A program made the position numbers and the translations under genes. The notes under the pieces are model-generated. The model was not told the origin of the DNA. It made no database searches and worked only from the letters and a program-made list of their open reading frames with translations. From Sandaracinaceae bacterium (GTDB lineage: Bacteria; Myxococcota_A; Polyangia; Polyangiales; JADJQN01): 64,000 nucleotides of DNA. Positions 39,368 to 48,349 of this stretch are shown here, piece by piece. The DNA is taken from NCBI GenBank assembly GCA_016712745.1, contig JADJQN010000003.1:248001-312000 (forward strand), given 5' to 3'. Each line of letters starts with the position of its first letter. Within the stretch, counting starts at the first letter, position 1.

Positions 39368-40645
39368 ATGCCGCGTTTCTTCCACATCGCAAGCCTCTCC
39401 GTTGTCCTCGCGCTCGCGAGTTTGGGCTGCGTCGCCGAGGTCACTCCGACCGAAGAACAGATCGACGAGTTCGACGAGGACGGCAAAGCCGACCGCCCCA
39501 GTCGCGTCACAAGTCGCGTGCCCGAGACGATCGAGCACGACGGCGATTCCTATCGACGCGTGAGCTGGACTACGCGGCAAACTTTCAGTCGTGTCTCCGT
39601 CACGAAGTCCCACGGTGAAAGTCGCGTCCTGACCTTCGACATTCCCGAGACCGCTGTCGGCTTCACGGTGGTGATTCACGGCACGAGCACCGCCACGTAT
39701 TCCTATGTGTATCGTCTGACCGATCCAAACGGACGCGAGATCATTTCTCCCGAACCGGAAGGCGTATCGCAAACCACGCTCACCGCCGCAGGTCGCGGCC
39801 AGGCAGTGTCGCCCAACGGCGTGCAGGCCGAAGTGTTCCCCTCGATCTCGTTTACGCCCGTGCCGACGAACATGGATGTGGACGTCGTCCCCGGGCGCTG
39901 GTCCATGGAGATTGCGCGAGAGGTCGGCGCGAACGGCCCGACAGGTGCCACGACACGCACAGTCGAGATTCTCGTGAAGCACATGGAAGAGGCCTTCACG
40001 AACGAGACGCTTGGAATGGTGTCGGTGAATCTCTACGTGGCGCCCGGCACGCCGTTTGGGAGCGCAAGCAATTCCGCGAGCGAGGCTTTCGCCGACGCCA
40101 TCGCTCTTTACGAACGCGCAGGCATCATTCTTCAGTTCGAGAGCGTGCAAGAGCTAGAGGCTCAGTTCAATGAGCAAGAGACCAGCTCGCGCGAACACGG
40201 CGGCGCGCCAAATCCAGAGTTTATCGATCTGATGACAGACTTCGATCGGGACCCAGGAACGATCAACACGTTTATCGTCGAGGAGCGAAACGAGAATCCG
40301 TCGCTCGGCATCGCGACGTTCGCCGGCGGTGACGCATCGCTAAGCTCGCGCTCGAGCGTTTTCGCCGGCGTGATTATCTCGACGAATCGCGCGGACCGCA
40401 TGCAGGGAACCTTCGCTCACGAGCTCGGCCACCACTTAGGCCTCTACCACACCAACATCGATCAACTTGGCGATACGTTCGACTACGATCACTACCTCGA
40501 ACGAGATCAAGTGACCGCGCAGCGTCTATCGTTCGCCGAGGCGAGCAACCTCATGAACGTCGGTGGCGGCGCGCTGAAAATCAGCGAGGAACAGATCGCG
40601 GTCATGCTCCGCCGCCCGTCGGTCACGCTCTACGCGCGGGACTAG
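39368..40645 (+). CDS. Secreted zinc metalloprotease lipoprotein
   Basis: A 425-residue predicted lipoprotein (lipobox SLGC, Cys21; acidic linker DEFDEDGK). The C-terminal half has HELGHHLGLYH, the metzincin consensus HExxHxxGxxH, with a downstream Met (ASNLMNVGG) in the position of a Met-turn. The N-terminal half is a beta-rich prodomain or binding domain. It likely cleaves proteins at the cell surface; no natural substrate can be inferred. Starts at ATG 39368 after a short upstream region. Confidence 0.88.
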   Translation: MPRFFHIASLSVVLALASLGCVAEVTPTEEQIDEFDEDGKADRPSRVTSRVPETIEHDGDSYRRVSWTTRQTFSRVSVTKSHGESRVLTFDIPETAVGFTVVIHGTSTATYSYVYRLTDPNGREIISPEPEGVSQTTLTAAGRGQAVSPNGVQAEVFPSISFTPVPTNMDVDVVPGRWSMEIAREVGANGPTGATTRTVEILVKHMEEAFTNETLGMVSVNLYVAPGTPFGSASNSASEAFADAIALYERAGIILQFESVQELEAQFNEQETSSREHGGAPNPEFIDLMTDFDRDPGTINTFIVEERNENPSLGIATFAGGDASLSSRSSVFAGVIISTNRADRMQGTFAHELGHHLGLYHTNIDQLGDTFDYDHYLERDQVTAQRLSFAEASNLMNVGGGALKISEEQIAVMLRRPSVTLYARD

Positions 40646-40714
40646 TCTGCGTCGTCCGGCACCCATGGCGTGGAGTCGCTACCACCTGCACGCAGATTGC
40701 TCTAGGCTCTGCTG

Positions 40715-40966
40715 ATGGAGAAGGTGGTACGTACAGCCAAGCTGCACGAGCAAGGCGACGTCGAAGCCGACGAGTGGGCGGCGCGTAGCGTGGACGAGCG
40801 CTTAGCGGCTGTGGAACAGATTCGCGAGGCGTGGAGAATCCTACATGGACGACCTGAACAGCGACTGGAAAGAGTTCTTACGTTTGCTAGTCGCGCACCG
40901 CGTAAGGTTCGTGGTGGTGGGGGCACACGCAGTCGCAGCAAACGGACGTCCGCGCCTGACCGCTGA
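40715..40966 (+). CDS. Small protein overlapping the nucleotidyltransferase gene
   Basis: An 83-residue protein. The first 58 residues (EWAARSVDERLAAVEQIREAW, then RPEQRLERVLTFA) resemble small proteins I recall encoded upstream of MNT-type nucleotidyltransferases, where an acidic helix is followed by R.QRV. The last 25 residues lie in the overlap with the next frame and are low-complexity. The overlap (122 bases) with the next gene is unusually long. Pairs of this type have been suggested as toxin-antitoxin-like modules; that is inference here. Confidence 0.55.
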   Translation: MEKVVRTAKLHEQGDVEADEWAARSVDERLAAVEQIREAWRILHGRPEQRLERVLTFASRAPRKVRGGGGTRSRSKRTSAPDR

Positions 40967-41318
40967 TCTCGACGTATTCGTCGATCCAACCATGGCCAAT
41001 GCCAAACGTGTTCTCGCTGCGCTTGAGGACTTTGGTTTTACTGATATGGGTTTGACAGCTGCGCGTTTCGCGCGGTCTGACAACGTGACGATGCTTGGCA
41101 GAGTTCCGTTTCGCATCGACATCCTCACCGGCATCGACGGGGTTAGCTTCAAGAAAGCTTGGGCGGGACGACTGCACGGCAAACTGGGAAAGATGCGGGT
41201 GGCGTTTCTCGGCCGAACGGAACTGCTGAAAAACAAACTCGCCTCAGGCCGGCCCAAGGATCTCGCGGACGTCGCGCTCTTGAACGAAGGCACAAAACGG
41301 CAAAAGAGAGCGCGTTAA
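40845..41318 (+). CDS. MNT-type nucleotidyltransferase
   Basis: A 157-residue protein of the polymerase-beta-like nucleotidyltransferase superfamily. VVVGAHAVAANGRPRLTADLDVFVD has the small-residue strand followed by the DLD catalytic carboxylates; KDLADVALL is the late conserved block. MNT proteins AMPylate or otherwise modify partners and often act as antitoxins or in pairs with small helical proteins. The small protein encoded immediately upstream fits a two-gene module. It ends 15 bases from the convergent P-domain lipoprotein. Confidence 0.8.
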   Translation: MDDLNSDWKEFLRLLVAHRVRFVVVGAHAVAANGRPRLTADLDVFVDPTMANAKRVLAALEDFGFTDMGLTAARFARSDNVTMLGRVPFRIDILTGIDGVSFKKAWAGRLHGKLGKMRVAFLGRTELLKNKLASGRPKDLADVALLNEGTKRQKRAR

Positions 41319-41332
41319 AATGGCAGTGGCGC

Positions 41333-43102
41333 TCAGTCCCAGCGGCTCGCCACGAAGAGTTTGAAGTGGCTTAGGACACCGCCCGTTTGGCCTCGTCGAA
41401 CATCGGCAACTCGAAGTGTCCATACGCCGTTGACGGACTCATCGCCTGAGAAGCCTACGGGTTGATCGATCTCAAGCGAGGTGCCAGCCGCTGAGGCCGG
41501 TTGCGAAGGTCCATCCCATATCACCCGCTCGGTGCCGCCGGGATTGACGAGCGTCACGATGAGATCAGTCGTTCGAGGATGGCCGATCCACATTTGAACC
41601 GCGACATCCGTGTCGACGGTCGCTAGCCCGTAGGTCGCGATCTGGGCGGTAGCTCCTGCCGCGCTATTGTCGGGCACGGCGAGCTGCGGCCACGTGTCGA
41701 AAGTCGCCTGCTGCCAAGCTTCATGGCACACGCCGTCGGTACCGTAGGACAGATGCGCGCACCACAGACCGGAGTTCAGAGGGCAGCCAGCGCCCTCTGC
41801 AGATCCGCACGATGCGCCTTCCGAAGCGTGGCCCGCCACTCGAGGGTCTAAACACACGCCCTTCGAAAGCGCCTCGCTCATCCCTGTGCAGCGCAGCCCT
41901 TCCGCGCAGTGCGAATCAAGCGCGCAGTCCTTCATCTCGGGCCCTGGATGCGCAACGCAGTCGTAGAAGTCGCCGTCGTTGATGCGGCTCGCGACCGTGG
42001 TCGTTCCGTAGTCGAAGATGAGGCCAAACGAGTTGTCCCCTGCGCCGAACTCGTATGCGGTGAAGGAGCGACGCGCTGTCGCATCCCAGAGCTCGTAGAC
42101 ATAGACGGTGTCGCCGTCCGGGCGCGTGATCGCGTCTGCGGGCGAGGTCACGTCATCGTGAGCTGAGGCCTTCACCGCGAGCACCAACTGCTGCCCAGCA
42201 AGGCTTGAAAGCGCAGCAACGTTCGCAGGCGTGATCTGAGAGCGCGCTACCGTAATCACACCGCGAACGAGGCCTTCGCGCAGAGGCTGGAAGCGCTCTC
42301 CGAAAACGCACGATGCCGAGCGCACTTCGTCCTGCACTTGGCGGCGGCAATCCTGCAAATAGCCGAGGTGGAACTCCTCAAGCGATTGATCACAGAACGT
42401 GGGCTGCGTAGCTAACGCGCAAAGCCTGTCGTAGTGAGGTGCTGCTGGCTCGGCATCTGCGCAAAGCTCGAGGGCGTAGTCGAACGGCATGTAGATCGCG
42501 TCGCCCGCGGCATTCTCGACCTGCTGCGCCGCGCACGTGCGCAAGAAGGCCGCGATGTCTGGATGGCATTCACCCGAATCGACAGGCTTCGGCGCACATC
42601 CGTCTCCTTCACAGTTGACGGTAAGCGCGAACTCACCGCTCTCGCGTGAGCTATAGCCTTTGACGATGACCCTGAAGACGCCTTCGCCAAACGATCTCTC
42701 GACCATGGACCACAAGCTGTTTTCCTGATCGTCGTTGCGAGCGATGTAACGTCCCCAGTTGCCGTTCTCCTGACGCTGGTAGACATAGAGGACGGTGTCT
42801 ACTTCGTAGCGGCGGCGCGTGGATGGACCCGTCGCTATGGAGAGTGCGGCATCGCCCGAGAGCTCGAACTCCCACGCATGAAAGGCCGCCGTACTCGACA
42901 GGCTCGCGATCGTTGGTTCGTTGAAGGCGATTGTGCCGTGCTCGGTGGGACTTCGGAATGAGTCCGCAGCTCCATCGACGAGCTGCGATTCGTCGCCCTT
43001 GTCACTCGGATCGACCGCGTCGTCGCTCACGTCGGCTGCGCATCCGAATGCGAAGGACGTGACGAGTGCATGTGCTACCAGAATCGCGTTCGCTCGAGAC
43101 AT
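41333..43102 (-). CDS. Lipoprotein with C-terminal P/homoB domain
   Basis: A 589-residue predicted lipoprotein (lipobox FGC, Cys21) starting at ATG 43102 with an AGGAG about 9 bases upstream. An acidic linker is followed by a bacterial pre-peptidase C-terminal-like beta domain (about 60-190, AWEFELSGDAALSI and FRVIVKGYSSRESGEFALTV). Then comes a Cys-rich central region and, in the last 120 residues, a proprotein-convertase P-domain (WIGHPRTTDLIVTLVNPGGTE, then GVWTLRVADVRRGQTGGVLSHFKL). No protease catalytic domain is visible, so the P-domain here is a binding module. The frame is open further upstream but lacks a signal peptide there. Confidence 0.85.
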   Translation of the reverse strand: MSRANAILVAHALVTSFAFGCAADVSDDAVDPSDKGDESQLVDGAADSFRSPTEHGTIAFNEPTIASLSSTAAFHAWEFELSGDAALSIATGPSTRRRYEVDTVLYVYQRQENGNWGRYIARNDDQENSLWSMVERSFGEGVFRVIVKGYSSRESGEFALTVNCEGDGCAPKPVDSGECHPDIAAFLRTCAAQQVENAAGDAIYMPFDYALELCADAEPAAPHYDRLCALATQPTFCDQSLEEFHLGYLQDCRRQVQDEVRSASCVFGERFQPLREGLVRGVITVARSQITPANVAALSSLAGQQLVLAVKASAHDDVTSPADAITRPDGDTVYVYELWDATARRSFTAYEFGAGDNSFGLIFDYGTTTVASRINDGDFYDCVAHPGPEMKDCALDSHCAEGLRCTGMSEALSKGVCLDPRVAGHASEGASCGSAEGAGCPLNSGLWCAHLSYGTDGVCHEAWQQATFDTWPQLAVPDNSAAGATAQIATYGLATVDTDVAVQMWIGHPRTTDLIVTLVNPGGTERVIWDGPSQPASAAGTSLEIDQPVGFSGDESVNGVWTLRVADVRRGQTGGVLSHFKLFVASRWD

Positions 43103-43338
43103 CGTGGCTCCTGTGGGTACGTCCAGATAGCACAGCGCCTTACACCGGCAAGCAACGGACTCAGTGACCGCGGTTTGTGGGCCGACAGCAGATTGTTCAA
43201 TCTTAATGCCGTTTAACGTGCTGCCTGCGGGCGTGCACAAGCCCCCCCCGCGAACCCATTGGGCTCTCGCGCGGCTCTTACTAGAGGAAGCCAAGCTGTC
43301 ATCATCGACTCCGTGCTTTTCACGAAAGAAGGACGCGC

Positions 43339-43734
43339 ATGACAACAAGTTCGGGAATCCGCAAAGTGCTCCGAGGTACGTACGACGACGCGCTCACCCA
43401 GGTCCCGGAGGCACTCAAATCGGAAGGATTCGGCGTGCTCACCGAGATCGACATCCAAAGCACCCTCAAGCAGAAGCTGGGGGTCGACTTCCGTCGCTAC
43501 AAGATCCTCGGCGCGTGCAACCCGCCATTCGCGCACGAGGCTCTTCAGGCAGACCTCGAGGTAGGCCTCATGCTTCCGTGCAACGTCGTTGTTTATGAAG
43601 ATGACGACCGCCACGCCGTGGTTCTCGCGGTCGACCCGACAAAGACCGTAGCCGCGACCGGCAATCCGCAGCTCGTGTCCCTCGCTCAGTCGGTCAAAGA
43701 CAAGCTCACGCGTGCACTCGAGCGGTTGCAGTAG
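43339..43734 (+). CDS. DUF302 domain protein
   Basis: A 131-residue cytosolic protein fitting DUF302 along its length: an N-terminal strand, then helices ALTQVPEALKSEGFGVLTEID and the YKILGACNPPFAHEAL and VGLMLPCNVVVYED motifs. Function unknown; members are found with heavy-metal and redox genes. AAGAAGGA lies just before the ATG. Confidence 0.9.
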   Translation: MTTSSGIRKVLRGTYDDALTQVPEALKSEGFGVLTEIDIQSTLKQKLGVDFRRYKILGACNPPFAHEALQADLEVGLMLPCNVVVYEDDDRHAVVLAVDPTKTVAATGNPQLVSLAQSVKDKLTRALERLQ

Positions 43735-43826
43735 AGGCGATGCCGTCTTCGCGATCCAAGCGCGACGGCGCCGCCGAGCCGGCAGAATAGGATGAAAGCT
43801 AAAACGCGCGCGCGTCAGGGTGGTGC

Positions 43827-44750
43827 TTAACGCCCGCGACGTTGAAGGCGCCGCACTTCGCGCTCAAGCGCGTCGATGCGGCGCGCCTGCGACTGCGTTG
43901 TGGCCAGCAAGAGGCTCGTGTACCCGTAGAGATCAATCTGGCTGCGCTCCGGCTCGGCGGCGTAACTCATCGGCGCATCTTCGAGGATGAATCCGAGATG
44001 GCGACGGCCCGCGAGAGCGACATCATTGTACTCGTAAGTAGCAAGCCGCATCGATATCGTCTCGGCAGCGAGCGCGTCCGTCTCCGTCTCCGATAGGTAC
44101 GTGATGTCGTGCTTCGCACGGCGCGTCGAAATCGGACAACCCGAAGGAGACGACGACTCTACCCAGACGCCGCCTGTGCAATCCCGATCGAGATCTGCTT
44201 CGCATCCGTAACTGCAGTGTTGCGCCGGCACGCTGCACGCAGCTCCGGCGTTCGGAATCGCGGACGGGCACGCGGGGTCGGCGTTAGGCGCCGCGCATTC
44301 CCACACCGGAGCATCGAGCGGCATGCACAGCGGATATGGCCGGGGGCAAGTTGTGCACGCGCACGCAAGGCCGTCGTAAGAGCAGTAGGCGCCTTCCGGC
44401 GAGCACGCCGTGCCTTGCGCCGCTTCGCGCGAAGCCGGGCAGGTCACTGGCGGGAGGGGATCACAATCTGTGGCCGGCGTTTGCGCAGTCCACGCGCCAC
44501 CCGAGCACGCGAAATGCCGTCGACACTGCGGACGCGGATCATCCCCGAACGCGCAGACCAATCCGTCACGCGTGCACGCGCTTCCTGCGGCAGGCGCGGC
44601 CGCCGGACATGCCGATGTGCTCGCGTCGCTCCCCGCGCCGCCGTCCTCAGCGGAATGACTCCCGCCGCAGCCTGCTGCGCCAGAAATCGTCGCCAGGAAA
44701 AACACCACACCAAGCACAACGCCGCGCGGTTCAGAAATAGAAGTGGCCAT
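43827..44750 (-). CDS. Lipoprotein with C-terminal S74 intramolecular chaperone domain
   Basis: A 307-residue predicted lipoprotein (Cys28) with three or four short Cys-rich repeats (PAAGSACTRDGLVCAFG style) and a C-terminal 100-residue peptidase S74 domain. The self-cleavage site motif STRRAK has the Ser and Lys in the spacing of the known Ser-Lys dyad (Ser then Lys five positions on), followed by LGFILEDAP and the final coiled coil (ALEREVRRLQRRGR). In phage tailspikes and eukaryotic MYRF this domain trimerises the fibre then cleaves itself off. On a bacterial lipoprotein it suggests a trimeric surface fibre with a releasable C-terminus. Confidence 0.85.
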   Translation of the reverse strand: MATSISEPRGVVLGVVFFLATISGAAGCGGSHSAEDGGAGSDASTSACPAAAPAAGSACTRDGLVCAFGDDPRPQCRRHFACSGGAWTAQTPATDCDPLPPVTCPASREAAQGTACSPEGAYCSYDGLACACTTCPRPYPLCMPLDAPVWECAAPNADPACPSAIPNAGAACSVPAQHCSYGCEADLDRDCTGGVWVESSSPSGCPISTRRAKHDITYLSETETDALAAETISMRLATYEYNDVALAGRRHLGFILEDAPMSYAAEPERSQIDLYGYTSLLLATTQSQARRIDALEREVRRLQRRGR

Positions 44751-44850
44751 AAAGCCAGTCTACCGCGGATCGGCCGCGGAGTAGCCAAAGCGCCTCGACC
44801 AGCAGTGCCAAGCTCATCTGCTTCACGCAAAGCGCCCTTCGTTAACTGTG

Positions 44851-45534
44851 TTAACTAAAGGATCGTCCCCAACTCCTGAGGACGACGTGGGTCGCGTTTT
44901 CGCTTGCGACGTGCTCAGTGCATTTGTAGCCGAGGCTGGCTAGGTCGAGACCGGCGAAGAGGTTTTCGCCGCGCCCCAGCAGGGCGGGAGCGATGGCCAG
45001 GTGCATTTCGTCCACGAGCCCCTCGCGCAGATATTGGCGAACGGTCGCGACGCCGCCGCCGATGCGCACGTCCTTACCAAGCGCTGCTTGCTTGGCGCGC
45101 TCCAATGCGTCGCGGATGCCAGTGGTCACGAAATGGAACGTTGTTCCGCCCTCCATCGTGATCGATGCGCGCGCGTGGTGTGTGAGCACGAAGACCTGGC
45201 AGTGATATGGCGGATTGCTTCCCCACCACCCTTTCCATGCGTCGTCGGGCCAGGGCCCGCGGATGGGACCGAACATGTTGCGACCCAGTATCCACGCGCC
45301 GACATTTTCAAAACCGCGCGCTGCAAAATTATCATCGACACCTTCGCGCGGTGGATCTTTTCCGATGAGCGCTTCAGCGAAGTCACCGTGCAACTTGTGG
45401 AACGTCTTGGTGCCCAACACCCATTTGTGTAGTGCCATGCCGCCCACGCCCATTGGATTGTTCAAATCCTGGTCGGGCCCGGCGCCGTAGCCATCGAGCG
45501 AAATCCCAAACGCATTTACGCGAACCTTCGACAT
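44851..45534 (-). CDS. Dihydrofolate reductase family (RibD C-terminal) protein
   Basis: A 227-residue cytosolic protein of the RibD/DHFR-like fold: N-terminal VRVNAFGISLDGYGAG, then LGTKTFHKL, and the C-terminal GGGVATVRQYLREGLVDEMHLAIAPALLGRGENLF, all as in the family. Members reduce dihydrofolate or deaminated riboflavin intermediates, but most stand-alone ones are uncharacterised. Oriented the same way as the S74 lipoprotein gene but 100 bases upstream. Confidence 0.88.
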   Translation of the reverse strand: MSKVRVNAFGISLDGYGAGPDQDLNNPMGVGGMALHKWVLGTKTFHKLHGDFAEALIGKDPPREGVDDNFAARGFENVGAWILGRNMFGPIRGPWPDDAWKGWWGSNPPYHCQVFVLTHHARASITMEGGTTFHFVTTGIRDALERAKQAALGKDVRIGGGVATVRQYLREGLVDEMHLAIAPALLGRGENLFAGLDLASLGYKCTEHVASENATHVVLRSWGRSFS

Positions 45535-45719
45535 GAGGCGAGTCTACGTTAACTCGATGAACCGTCGCGCGTTTTTGCATCGTCTTGCATAGAGCTCAAT
45601 CTGATTGCCCCTAGCGCCTTTCCGTGGACACGTGCGGCGGCCACGCGCAGACGCGCCTTCCTGTTCGCGAGCGCATTTCGATCGCGCGGGTGCTGTGGTA
45701 GACGTTGCTTGAGGTCTTG

Positions 45720-46100
45720 ATGCTGCCACGCGACGCAGATGAGTTGCTCACGAAGCTGATCAAGCTGTGCCCGCCGTTTGCAAGCGCTTGGGCGAGAGAC
45801 GCCTATTTGTGGACGGACGACACAGGAGCTACCACTTTTCACGGCGTGTTCGCGGGCCTCAGCCATCACGTCGTGGAACGGCTCGCGCTAGCTCCTGCTG
45901 CAGAGCTGAAGCCACTCTTCGAGCTCGTCGAGGAGATACTCATCGCCGATCGGGACCGCGACGAGCCCCTTGGCAATGCGGCCGCGACCTGCTTTCTAGA
46001 GAACGTCGTCGGTGACAGTGTGCCTGACGCCGACCTGCTTCCGCTGCTCGGCACCGAATCGACCAAGTATTGCAAACTCTACGGACTGACAACTACGTAA
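45720..46100 (+). CDS. Small cytosolic protein of unknown function
   Basis: A 126-residue helical protein (ELKPLFELVEEILIADRDRD and AAATCFLENVVGDS) reminiscent of the DUF7674 group, which is only a memory-based guess. ATG 45720 is preferred over the in-frame TTG 45705. It ends 14 bases before the structured repeat array. Confidence 0.6.
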   Translation: MLPRDADELLTKLIKLCPPFASAWARDAYLWTDDTGATTFHGVFAGLSHHVVERLALAPAAELKPLFELVEEILIADRDRDEPLGNAAATCFLENVVGDSVPDADLLPLLGTESTKYCKLYGLTTT

Positions 46101-46113
46101 GCCAGCAGCAGCA

Positions 46114-46482
46114 AGCTGAAGTTGCGGCAGCAACGAGCGACCGCACGCCCTATGCACAGACAAGCCGGGGTGAAGTTGCGACAGCAACGAGGGGCGGCAC
46201 GCCACATCAGGAGTGGGAGGCTCATTTGGGGTCCCCCCAAATGAGGGAGAGGACGGGTCCTCTCCTATGTCGAAGGCTGAAGTTGCGACAGCAACGAGGG
46301 GCGGCACGCCACATCAGGAGTGGGAGGCTCATTTGGGGTCCCCCCAAATGAGGGAGAGGACGGGTCCTCGCCTATGTCGAAGGGTGAAGTTGCGACAGCA
46401 ACGAGGGGCGGCACGCCCCATCAGGAGTGGGAGGCTCATTTGGGGTCCCCCCAAATGAGGGAGAGGACGGGTCCTCTCCTGT
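46114..46482. repeat. Tandem array of structured repeat (R3-R6), 107-base period
   Basis: A degenerate first copy R3 (46114-46166) then three nearly identical copies, R4-R6, starting at 46169, 46276 and 46383. The TGAAG start recurs at 46171, 46278 and 46385, exactly 107 bases apart. Each contains hairpins A (GTTGC-GACA-GCAAC), B (GGGCG-GCA-CGCC), C (CTCATTTGGGG with loop TCC) and D (GAGAGGAC-GG-GTCCTCTC). R5 has one change that weakens D. The recent duplication left the copies 97% or more alike by eye. Confidence 0.93.
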
Positions 46483-46498
46483 CAATCAAACACCCGAG

Positions 46499-46616
<118 letters not shown>

Positions 46617-46732
46617 CACACGATTCGGCTGTCAATTCCCGGGCCAAACTTATGCTTGTTCCGGGGGCGTTCTTCTATCGATCGTCGACATCTCTGTCAA
46701 ATCGGCCGTTCCTTTCGCATACTGCGCAGCCC

Positions 46733-48313
46733 ATGCACCTTTGGACCGACGAAGAGACCCACCTGATCGCCACCGGCCGCGGCATCGCCCGCGTCGAGGG
46801 CGACAAAGCGACGATTCACCGTCTCGGCCAAGTCAAAGCGTCGCGTGGCAACGAGCCTACCGATCTCGACTACTTCGCCGCCACCGATAAGAAGGGCACG
46901 ACCGGCATCTTCGGACGCAGCGGCGCGCCATTCAGCTTCGCGTTCACCGACGAGGGCGTCGTGATCACGCCGCTCGCCGTCATCGGTCTGCGCAACGTTG
47001 TGAACGTCGGTGACAAGAAGCTCGTCGTCGCTATGCCGCGCGTCGATGCAGACGGACGCATGCGCACGATTTTGCAATCGGCGACGATCGACGAGGACGT
47101 CGTACAGCTTGGCGAGACGCTTACCTTGCCCACGCCAACGCGTGTCGAGTGGCCCTCACTCATCTGGGCGAAGAGCAGCGTGCCGTGGCCCGAGAACGAC
47201 GACGAACCCGATCCGGATGAGCCCTTTGAACCAGGCGCACTCGATGTCCGTCTCGCCGACAACATGTGGCAGGCGCAGTTGCGTTTGCATTCGAACGCGC
47301 ACGGCCTTGTCGTCACGAGCAGCTACAGCGGGATGGTCGCCGTCTTCGATCCCAAAACGTTGAAGCCGCTGTTCGCGGTTCGCATTCCCACACAGAGCGA
47401 AGTGGATGTGCGCGCCGTCGCGACGAAGCACGGCGTGCTCATTGTTGTGGTCGTCGAAGGCAAAGAATCGGGCATTTTACTCGTAGATAACGCCGGAAAA
47501 GTAAAGGCGCACAAAGCGAAGTTTGGGAAAGAGAAAGCCGTTCACTTGAGCGCGCCTGTTTTGGTCGGTGATGATCACGCGCTCGTTTCGCATGGCGAGA
47601 GCGCAGCGTACGAGCTCTCGTTGCCCGATCTTGAAAGCACGTTGTGCAAAGATCTCGGCAAGGTCCATTTCTACGGATCGGCATCCGCTCGGTCCGGCAA
47701 AGATCACATCATCGCCAACGGCGAGACGGGCGTGCCGCCCAACAAGCAGATGCTCACGATGGTCAAGCGCGGCAAAGAGATCGAATGCACGCCCCGCGTG
47801 ATGCCCGACTTGCGCGAGCCCGAAGTGCTCACCCTGCCCGAAGGGCCCAAGCGCGTGAAGGGCAACCCTTCCCTCTCACTCGCAGCGACTGCTGGTGGTA
47901 CGTGGCGATGCGCGCCCAACGGTTCGACGTCGATCGAGCTTATCGTTACGAACGTTGGCGGTGAGTTGAAAGGCATGTACGTGGAGCTCGCGGGACCTGC
48001 GGTCGCAACGGGCATCGTCGAAGCGGTCGACTTGCGCGTCGGCGACACGGAGATGCCCTTCACCACCAAGGGGGCTACCGCTCGCGCTGAGCTCAAGACG
48101 TTTGCGATCCAAGCTGGCTACGGTCCGCCGACGCCTGTACGTCGCGGCCAGATCGACATGAACCCGCAGAGCCCGAAGTTCTATATGAACGTCGGCGTCC
48201 GCGGAAAGAAGGCCGGCCAAGGTCTTCTCACCGTGCGCATCGGCCCAACGGCCGCAAATACAAGCGGATCCGCGATGCAGGGCAAAACGATAGTGATCGC
48301 CGTTCCCGAGTGA
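46733..48313 (+). CDS. Large cytosolic protein of unknown function
   Basis: A 526-residue protein, no signal peptide, beginning at ATG 46733 (the frame is open upstream through the tRNA, which is not coding). It has repeated short blocks with VDNAGKVKA, VSHGESAAYEL and LVVTSSYSGMVAVFDPKTL, suggesting a beta-propeller, and a C-terminal immunoglobulin-like part. No family recognised. The strong codon bias and absence of stops support it as a gene. Confidence 0.75.
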   Translation: MHLWTDEETHLIATGRGIARVEGDKATIHRLGQVKASRGNEPTDLDYFAATDKKGTTGIFGRSGAPFSFAFTDEGVVITPLAVIGLRNVVNVGDKKLVVAMPRVDADGRMRTILQSATIDEDVVQLGETLTLPTPTRVEWPSLIWAKSSVPWPENDDEPDPDEPFEPGALDVRLADNMWQAQLRLHSNAHGLVVTSSYSGMVAVFDPKTLKPLFAVRIPTQSEVDVRAVATKHGVLIVVVVEGKESGILLVDNAGKVKAHKAKFGKEKAVHLSAPVLVGDDHALVSHGESAAYELSLPDLESTLCKDLGKVHFYGSASARSGKDHIIANGETGVPPNKQMLTMVKRGKEIECTPRVMPDLREPEVLTLPEGPKRVKGNPSLSLAATAGGTWRCAPNGSTSIELIVTNVGGELKGMYVELAGPAVATGIVEAVDLRVGDTEMPFTTKGATARAELKTFAIQAGYGPPTPVRRGQIDMNPQSPKFYMNVGVRGKKAGQGLLTVRIGPTAANTSGSAMQGKTIVIAVPE

Positions 48314-48349
48314 TGGCGTCTGCACGCACGTAAAGAACGTGGCAAGGTG

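Noticed and set aside
39119..40150. A long minus-strand open frame (343 codons) opposite the zinc metalloprotease.
   Set aside because: It is antisense to a clear zincin with a signal peptide and HExxH motif; the frame is an artefact of high-GC codon bias.
46114..46482. The 107-base array as a CRISPR array.
   Set aside because: There are no unique spacers: the repeat units abut and are near-identical, and no cas genes are nearby.
46630..46635. A TTGACA upstream of tRNA-Ser(GCT) as a -35 box.
   Set aside because: The matching -10 would lie inside the tRNA; spacing is wrong.
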